A stretch of 20,495 nucleotides of DNA. Source: Rodentolepis nana. Lineage: Eukaryota; Platyhelminthes; Cestoda; Cyclophyllidea; Hymenolepididae. The stretch spans positions 1 to 20,495 of the forward strand of contig UZAE01013641.1 of NCBI GenBank assembly GCA_900617975.1. Direction: 5' to 3'. Below are positions 19,201 through 20,495 of the stretch, in pieces. The first letter of the stretch is position 1. Each line of letters begins with the position of its first letter. A program made the translations under genes and the position numbers. The notes under the pieces are model-generated. The model made no database searches and was not told the DNA's origin. It saw only the letters and a list, made by a program, of their open reading frames with translations.

Positions 19201-20033
19201 TGGACGTTATTTTATACACGATCGCGAGATTTGCATTCATTTGCACCTACCACAATTTATCCAGTTAAAATTCCAATACTTGCAGAAGAAACTTTGATCT
19301 CTAGGCTGTTGCGTCGGGATATCGATTATCGATTTTTTTCATCTTGGTCTGTTGTTACGACCTCCTCTTACTCCGTACTCATAACATCGTTTATTTTAAT
19401 TTAATTCTGAACCTTCAAGGCGGGATATTTAGCGCATTTAATAAAATATAGGCTTCTCGGGCCCTCATAATCCACTACCATCTAAACCTATTGGAAAGCT
19501 CTAATTTATACGCGTAAGTCCAATAGTATTGAGAGAATCATTTAAACTTCTCACGAGCAATTGATTGGATTATCCCAATGAGTCATTTAGCTATATTTAA
19601 TCTCGATAGCGAAGAATACACTCACCCTCACATTGTTACTGATACATCAAAGAAAGCCACTCACACTCCTTGTGAGCGTGATTGATGCTTTTAAGATGTC
19701 GCTCTCTATAATGCTAGATTACTATAAGGGTAGCCCTTGTCAGGTTCACTCTAATACGGTGTTTGACAAATATTTTAGCCATTTAATGTCGTTGAGTCCC
19801 AAGTAATATGAATTTATTTCGATTATTGAAAATAATAAACCCACAATAATCGTATTTGTGGAGTTTTAGGAATAATTGTAGTCCCATATCTTGTCTTTTC
19901 TGCTTGTATCAAATCTTGCTCTCAAATGCGTTTCGTTGAGTCATTTGACCCTAATTGGAGCACAATATGTAGTCATAAATGTCAATCAACACTTTCGCGA
20001 ATGGAAGAAGAGATCGAAGCTAAATTCCATCAG
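4161..20033 (+). CDS. Voltage-gated calcium channel alpha-2/delta subunit, partial, multi-exon (exons listed separately)
   Basis: Extracellular auxiliary subunit that promotes surface trafficking of Cav channels and shapes their currents. The readable order is VWA (SGSMHGQ; LNKNDFFAVAK; DTADYDAA; CNKIMVLISD), the post-VWA segment, Cache (GIMGTDVSAREM; YAFMIDNNGFVLFHPLL), the family-typical RTYAYTPIPNTEYSICLV, then SVFFTSGLGFIYPPE. These align in order with vertebrate alpha-2/delta, for example the DDDFVNV, VMGVDVSLED, GYYFAIDPNGYVLLHP and RTYTWTPVNGTDYSL blocks. Twenty-one exons join with every splice phase compatible, giving about 682 codons. The N-terminal 200 or so residues and the C-terminal delta part are outside the window. 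Unusual points are a Thr-rich insert with RRKR, a GC-AG intron and a 35-nt intron. The alternative, another VWA/Cache protein, is unlikely given the long colinear match. The exact paralogue is unknown. Confidence 0.93.
4261..5994 (+). other. Intron with SINE copy 3
   Basis: 1734-nt intron, phase 0. Apart from the rearranged SINE at about 4462-4632 I see no repeat or gene. An 82-codon open frame on the - strand at 4782-5030 has no recognisable motif and lies wholly in intron. The intron ends CTTTCTTATGTACCTCCAG. Confidence 0.7.
4462..4632 (-). repeat. SINE-like repeat, copy 3, diverged, with internal inversion
   Basis: Recognised by ATCATTAGCC, TTAGCCGACTT, AAAGTCGAGAGGGGGAA, AACAGATGTAAA and CTAGTTTGA in family order on the + strand. 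The family block GGCTTCACAGAGGG...GGAACATCA appears here reverse-complemented (4502-4529), while its neighbours keep the normal direction. The distal part is shortened by small deletions. Confidence 0.75.
5995..6099 (+). CDS. alpha-2/delta exon: VWA, Cys/Asn segment
   Basis: 35 codons in phase 0. Acceptor CCTCCAG. The donor is AAACAG|GCAAGA, a GC-type donor. It encodes ...YIYGCFYNGSCYNSLVQAT SLNKQ, matching the vertebrate CFQHLVQANVRNKK segment that follows the first VWA strand. Without it the VWA domain would lack about 30 residues. NGS is a possible N-glycosylation site. Confidence 0.85.
6170..6259 (+). CDS. alpha-2/delta exon: VWA, MIDAS Thr region
   Basis: 30 codons, phases 0/0. Acceptor ATTTTAG, donor GCC|GTGAGT. 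The run NVFRLTAHDTADYDAAIEFG aligns with the vertebrate NNITAKGITDYKKGFSFA and keeps the Thr of the second MIDAS loop (T-x-D-Y). Confidence 0.9.
6422..6541 (+). CDS. alpha-2/delta exon: VWA core strand and third metal loop
   Basis: 40 codons, phases 0/0. Acceptor AAATGAAG after a pyrimidine run, donor TAT|GTATGT. CNKIMVLISDSD corresponds to the vertebrate CNKIIMLFTDGG. The Asp of the third MIDAS loop is kept, but T-D-G has become S-D-S. The exact acceptor could shift by a few codons; the phase supports this choice. Confidence 0.88.
6623..6698 (+). CDS. alpha-2/delta exon: VWA last strand
   Basis: 25 codons plus one base. Acceptor TATTTAG, donor AATG|GTAAAA. VHLITYSLSTITGPGPLDKF matches the vertebrate [20 protein letters not shown]. 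Ends in phase 1. Confidence 0.88.
6699..7310 (+). other. Intron with poly-G run
   Basis: 612-nt, AT-rich phase-1 intron. It contains an uninterrupted run of 15 G at 6844-6858. Open frames at 6763-7068 and 7091-7273 show no family motif and are not needed to connect the exons: joining 6698 to 7311 directly stays in frame and keeps the expected spacing. Confidence 0.65.
7311..7346 (+). CDS. alpha-2/delta 36-nt micro-exon
   Basis: Acceptor ATATGCAG, donor ACCA|GTGAGT. It encodes VRENPRIAHFFT with split codons at both ends (phases 1/1), aligning with the vertebrate ACENKGYYYEIPS segment just after the VWA domain. Followed by a 35-nt intron. Confidence 0.82.
7382..7431 (+). CDS. alpha-2/delta exon: post-VWA segment
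   Basis: Acceptor TTCCCCAG, donor CGA|GTGAGT. It encodes AFAQIPVTGAVSTILR after a split Arg codon and corresponds to the vertebrate SIGAIRINTQEYLDVLGR segment. Ends in phase 0. Confidence 0.82.
7432..9005 (+). other. Intron with SINE copy 4
   Basis: 1574-nt phase-0 intron. It holds a 5'-truncated SINE copy at about 8308-8423. A possible extra exon at 7737-7820 has workable splice sites but no family match and is not adopted. The rest shows nothing recognisable. Confidence 0.6.
8308..8423 (-). mobile_element. SINE-like element, copy 4, 5'-truncated
   Basis: The left side carries the tail (ATTTATTTATTT) and the blocks GGCGTTTTGATA, ATCATTAGCCATTTAGCTGA and GGCTTCACAGAGGGAGG. It stops after GAAAGTCGAGGGATGGGG, so only the tail-proximal third is present. 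TAAATATT occurs at both edges (8304-8311 and 8424-8431), a plausible but low-complexity target duplication that overlaps the tail. Truncation at the end away from the tail fits incomplete reverse transcription. Confidence 0.8.
9006..9116 (+). CDS. alpha-2/delta exon: link into the Cache domain (divergent)
   Basis: 37 codons, phases 0/0. Acceptor TAATCTAG, donor GAA|GTATGC. It encodes HFTETATGYGAKRKRHLLGL... ending FPFKIAE. Only this frame is open from acceptor to donor, and its length fits the gap before EIGPMASLTMAV. The sequence itself is poorly conserved: the W-x-x-x-Y found here in vertebrate alpha-2/delta is not seen. Confidence 0.65.
9268..9321 (+). CDS. alpha-2/delta exon: Cache strand
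   Basis: 18 codons, phases 0/0. Acceptor TGTTCAG, donor GAT|GTAAGT. EIGPMASLTMAVYNRSLD aligns with the family pattern G-x-x-x-T-x-x-x-P-V-F/Y preceding LLGVxGxDV. Confidence 0.88.
9403..9480 (+). CDS. alpha-2/delta exon: Cache, GIMGTDV block
   Basis: 26 codons, phases 0/0. Acceptor GGATAG, donor CTT|GTGAGT. RRVSLLGIMGTDVSAREM matches vertebrate LILGVMGVDVSLEDI and LLGVVGTDVPVKEL. The Asp of the GxD motif is kept. Confidence 0.92.
9557..9631 (+). CDS. alpha-2/delta exon: Cache, FxIDNNGFVLFHP block
   Basis: 25 codons, phases 0/0. Acceptor CTCTTTAG, donor TAT|GTGAGT. DYAFMIDNNGFVLFHPLL is the Cache hallmark, equivalent to vertebrate YYFAIDPNGYVLLHPNL. Confidence 0.95.
9632..10359 (+). other. 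Intron with SINE copy 5
   Basis: 728-nt phase-0 intron. About half of it is the SINE copy at 9738-10092; the rest is AT-rich without recognisable content. Confidence 0.75.
9738..10092 (-). mobile_element. SINE-like element, copy 5, with 40-bp tandem duplication
   Basis: It starts on the + strand at CAATGGCAGGCTTCATGG and ends ...GTCTATCGCACACCCCA. The T-rich end (tail on the - strand) is missing and no target duplication is visible. A 40-bp unit starting GGTGTGTGCTGGGAAAGTGG occurs twice head to tail (9903-9942 and 9943-9982). A G9-type run follows GTCGAGA. The open frames on both strands here are repeat-derived and differ between copies, so they are not genes. Confidence 0.88.
10360..10434 (+). 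CDS. alpha-2/delta exon: after the Cache hallmark
   Basis: 25 codons, phases 0/0. Acceptor ATTTTAG, donor ACA|GTAAGT. QTIDIDIMDIEGSSEKEFLT aligns with vertebrate VTLDFLDAELENDIKVEI. Confidence 0.9.
10508..10579 (+). CDS. alpha-2/delta exon
   Basis: 24 codons, phases 0/0. Acceptor CTTTAG, donor GAG|GTATGT. IRKNLIDNKEGVNILDDF corresponds to vertebrate IRNKMIDGESGEKTFRTL. Confidence 0.9.
10580..11379 (+). other. Intron, nothing recognised
   Basis: 800-nt, AT-rich phase-0 intron. It ends in the good acceptor tract TTTGTTTTCCCTTAG. Open frames on both strands near 10981-11307 show no motif. Confidence 0.65.
11380..11441 (+). CDS. alpha-2/delta exon: TYxYTPxxxTEYS block
   Basis: 20 codons plus two bases. 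Acceptor CCCTTAG, donor ATAG|GTAAAT. HRTLRTYAYTPIPNTEY matches vertebrate NRTYTWTPVNGTDYS, one of the most diagnostic alpha-2/delta segments. Ends in phase 2; the next exon's first base makes the Ser codon. Confidence 0.93.
11532..11632 (+). CDS. alpha-2/delta exon
   Basis: One base completes Ser, then ICLVTATERDTDVQFLSQKE and on to VYIRG. Acceptor CTCTCTAG, donor GGTG|GTAAGT. SICLV continues the family's YSLALV strand. Ends in phase 1. Confidence 0.88.
11704..12114 (+). CDS. alpha-2/delta exon: Thr-rich, acidic, RRKR-containing insert
   Basis: At 411 nt this is by far the longest exon. Acceptor GTTTTTAG; donor TTCG|GTAAAT at 12115. After about 30 ordinary residues (EMTSLPLPVKVVLAPILANC...) comes a 34-residue tract with 26 Thr (11802-11903) using all four Thr codons. 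Then follow an acidic stretch (EAPDEDEDEVKVDVVEG), RRKR-G (codons 12027-12038) and a short helix-like segment EIEKVLRFIDEYDF. Such tracts are usually extended, O-glycosylated linkers. I know of no vertebrate alpha-2/delta with this insert at this position. The RRKR could be cut by a furin-type protease in the secretory pathway. Confidence 0.9.
12718..13024 (-). mobile_element. SINE-like element, copy 6, full length with perfect 14-bp target duplication
   Basis: Bounded by ACAAGTGGAATTGT at 12704-12717 and again at 13025-13038, a perfect duplication. On the + strand it starts with the degenerate tail TTATTCATTTATACC and ends GAGGTAAGTCTATCGCACAC followed by CCC. This copy fixes the element ends: the 5' end on the - strand is GGGGTGTGCGATAGACTTAC. 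Confidence 0.95.
13398..13419. repeat. GACT tetranucleotide microsatellite
   Basis: About five tandem copies of the tetranucleotide, reading CTGACTGACTGACTGACTGA. Confidence 0.9.
14693..14728. repeat. Alternating purine-pyrimidine repeat (GCAC)n
   Basis: TGCACGCACGCACGCACGCA followed by CGGGCGCACGCGCGCTC. Alternating purine-pyrimidine DNA of this kind can adopt Z-form; that is general knowledge, not shown here. Confidence 0.85.
14780..14822. repeat. GGC/GGT trinucleotide repeat
   Basis: (GGC)n passing directly into (GGT)n, about 14 units, intronic. It lies about 60 bases from the GCAC repeat. Confidence 0.9.
15160..15242 (-). repeat. SINE-like repeat, copy 7, strongly 5'-truncated
   Basis: Only the tail-proximal 80 or so bases remain: ATTTCAAATGGCAGGCTTTA, then ATCACTAGCC, then TTGACTTCAGCTTC and a G-rich end. 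GGGTAT occurs at both edges but is too short to call a target duplication. A (TA)n run follows. Confidence 0.8.
15890..16037 (+). CDS. alpha-2/delta exon: post-Cache conserved region
   Basis: Acceptor CTCTAAAG, donor CCAGA|GTAAGT, phases 1/2. It encodes NTFYDGHFMSDLLVGLNVLR, then DWKSTRMSNYVMARSVFFTS and GLGFIYPP. It aligns with vertebrate LLDAGFT...[26 protein letters not shown]. Confidence 0.92.
16116..16228 (+). CDS. alpha-2/delta exon: post-Cache conserved region, second part
   Basis: Acceptor TTTTATAG, donor TCTA|GTGCGT. It encodes VKQKFEPLLTADFANSSIWQ then RVLDSHGMIFWLQPQLS. It corresponds to vertebrate [20 protein letters not shown]. Ends in phase 1. Confidence 0.88.
16229..17429 (+). 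other. Intron with SINE copy 8
   Basis: 1201-nt phase-1 intron. An (AT)n run lies near 16428-16441. A GC-richer stretch at about 16600-16750 (TCGGGTATTCGACGGAAGCT and on) looks foreign to the AT-rich background, but I do not recognise it. The SINE follows it directly. Confidence 0.7.
16762..17089 (-). mobile_element. SINE-like element, copy 8, full length
   Basis: On the + strand it starts TATTTATTTATTTATTTC and ends GAGGTAAGTCTATTGCACGC followed by CCTA. On the - strand, TATTCGACTCC (16966-16956) matches the Pol III B-box consensus GGTTCGANTCC at nine of eleven positions, and TGGTGCACCCTGG (17061-17049) resembles an A box. No clear target duplication. The 96-codon + frame is repeat-derived. 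Confidence 0.9.
17430..17495 (+). CDS. alpha-2/delta small symmetric exon, linker part 1
   Basis: 66 nt, phases 1/1. Acceptor AATTTCAG, donor GATA|GTAAGT. After a split Lys it encodes PIIPVYEEVPVFTFPTTEST. Low-complexity Pro/Glu/Thr sequence, not strongly conserved. Confidence 0.78.
17759..17815 (+). CDS. alpha-2/delta small symmetric exon, linker part 2
   Basis: 57 nt, phases 1/1. Acceptor GTCTTCAG, donor AAT|GTAAGT. It encodes TDTTEQMDGPTDPSVPEE, an acidic Thr/Pro linker. The phase chain ESTD-I-TDTTEQ supports it. Confidence 0.75.
17816..18575 (+). other. Intron, nothing recognised
   Basis: 760-nt, AT-rich phase-1 intron without a SINE copy. An acceptor-like site near 17957 would create an immediate TAA with the preceding phase and is not used. 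Confidence 0.6.
18576..18623 (+). CDS. alpha-2/delta small symmetric exon, linker part 3
   Basis: 48 nt, phases 1/1. Acceptor ATACTTTTAG, donor AGAG|GTAATA. After a split Tyr it encodes WSGLPPIPGFEITKR. The phase fits the previous exon. Confidence 0.68.
18624..19869 (+). other. Probable intron, nothing recognised
   Basis: 1246 nt of AT-rich sequence. A frame after an acceptor-like TTGCAG at 19285 (EETLISRLLRRDIDYRFF) is open in the right phase but has no usable donor and no family match. Confidence 0.5.
19870..20033 (+). CDS. alpha-2/delta candidate exon: second Cache-like, Cys-containing part
   Basis: It begins after GAGTTTTAG in the correct phase (split Gly) and encodes 54 codons: IIVVPYLVFSACIKSCSQMR, FVESFDPNWSTICSHKC, then an acidic run EEEIEAKFHQ. 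The donor would be CAG|GTTCAC, which is weak. The order P...V....I......F...F......C...C loosely fits the vertebrate region LKPAVVGIKIDVNSWIENF followed by Cys residues. The acceptor has a poor pyrimidine tract, so this is tentative. Confidence 0.48.
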
Positions 20034-20315
20034 GTTCACACAGGACTTATAGCAGTTTCATTTTATGATTATGTTATCTGTTATCGTATTTCGTCAATAA
20101 ATTTTCATGCACTTGTTATTTATCATCTTCAGATTGTCACTTGTGACTCATTTGTATCGATTTCATTTGTTTTTTTTCCTTTTAATATTTTCGCTTACTG
20201 GTTTCTGCTCTCCTCTACTAAAATTATTTAATTGTGACTTGTTCTCATTTCCAATTTTTACTAGCTGAGGTCGAGGAGTTGACATTTTCATTCCTAAGAG
20301 TTCATTATTAATGTT
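20034..20315 (+). other. Probable intron, nothing certain
   Basis: T-rich sequence. The frame of the previous exon stays open to 20231, but the added part is low-complexity and hydrophobic. A 21-nt micro-exon (IVTCDSF) after CTTCAG at about 20134 is possible in phase but cannot be supported alone. Confidence 0.4.
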
Positions 20316-20495
20316 ATATTTATTTATATCAAATGGCAGGCGTTTTGATAGTTATCATTAGGCCCTTAGTTGACTTCAGGCTTCACAGAGGGGAAGGAAC
20401 ATCAAAGTGAAAAGGTCGAGAAGGGGGTAGGAATAGAAGAGCGTTTCAAAGATGTAAAAGAGATAGACACAATGGTAGAAAAAGGTGAGATGAGT
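20316..20495 (-). mobile_element. SINE-like element, copy 9 (cut by window edge)
   Basis: TATATTTATTTATATCAAAT, then GGCAGGCGTTTTGATAGTTA and on through AAAGATGTAAAAGAGA follow the family consensus. The element continues past the right edge. Confidence 0.92.

Noticed and set aside
19285..19404. Exon EETLISRLLRRDIDYRFF... after TTGCAG
   Set aside because: The phase is right, but there is no acceptable donor before the stop and no family similarity.
1..20495. CRISPR array or regularly spaced repeat system
   Set aside because: The repeated units are about 330 bp, irregularly spaced, partly truncated and flanked by target duplications. They are dispersed mobile elements in a eukaryotic gene.

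Overview
The window looks like nuclear DNA of an animal, most likely a parasitic flatworm. The flatworm assignment is an inference. It rests on AT-rich introns, very short exons, a 35-nt intron and a 70-90-nt intron class, a degraded Ty3/gypsy element and many SINE-like repeats. There is no bacterial-style gene packing, no long ORF and no CRISPR array.

One host gene can be read, on the + strand from 4161 to beyond the right edge. It encodes a voltage-gated calcium channel alpha-2/delta subunit. I could chain 21 exons (4161-18623, about 682 codons) whose splice phases all agree, plus a weaker 22nd exon (19870-20033). In order they give a VWA domain entered at the SGS part of its metal site, a Cache domain, a Thr-rich and acidic insert with an RRKR motif, the conserved region after the Cache domain, three tiny phase-1 exons coding a Pro/Thr/acidic linker, and possibly the start of the Cys-containing second Cache-like part. 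The N-terminus (signal peptide, VWA_N and the WY-I motif before the VWA domain) lies upstream of the window. The C-terminal delta part and membrane anchor lie downstream.

The long introns and the 5' flank hold repeats. Nine copies of one SINE-like family (about 310-340 bp when full) all sit antisense to the host gene. Two have clear 14-bp target-site duplications. Some are cut at the element's 5' side, one carries a small internal inversion and one a 40-bp tandem duplication. At 1242-2971 is an internally deleted Ty3/gypsy-like LTR retrotransposon on the - strand, with a 4-bp GGGT target duplication. Only gag and RNase H remnants are left. Between them lies a tRNA-Lys(CUU)-like sequence followed by an encoded CCA, which suggests a reverse-transcribed mature tRNA.

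No wholly new genetic system stands out. The observations most worth checking are the tRNA-Lys retro-insertion, the one-sided orientation of the SINEs with their built-in splice donors, the unusual alpha-2/delta insert with a furin-like site, and the symmetric micro-exon linker.
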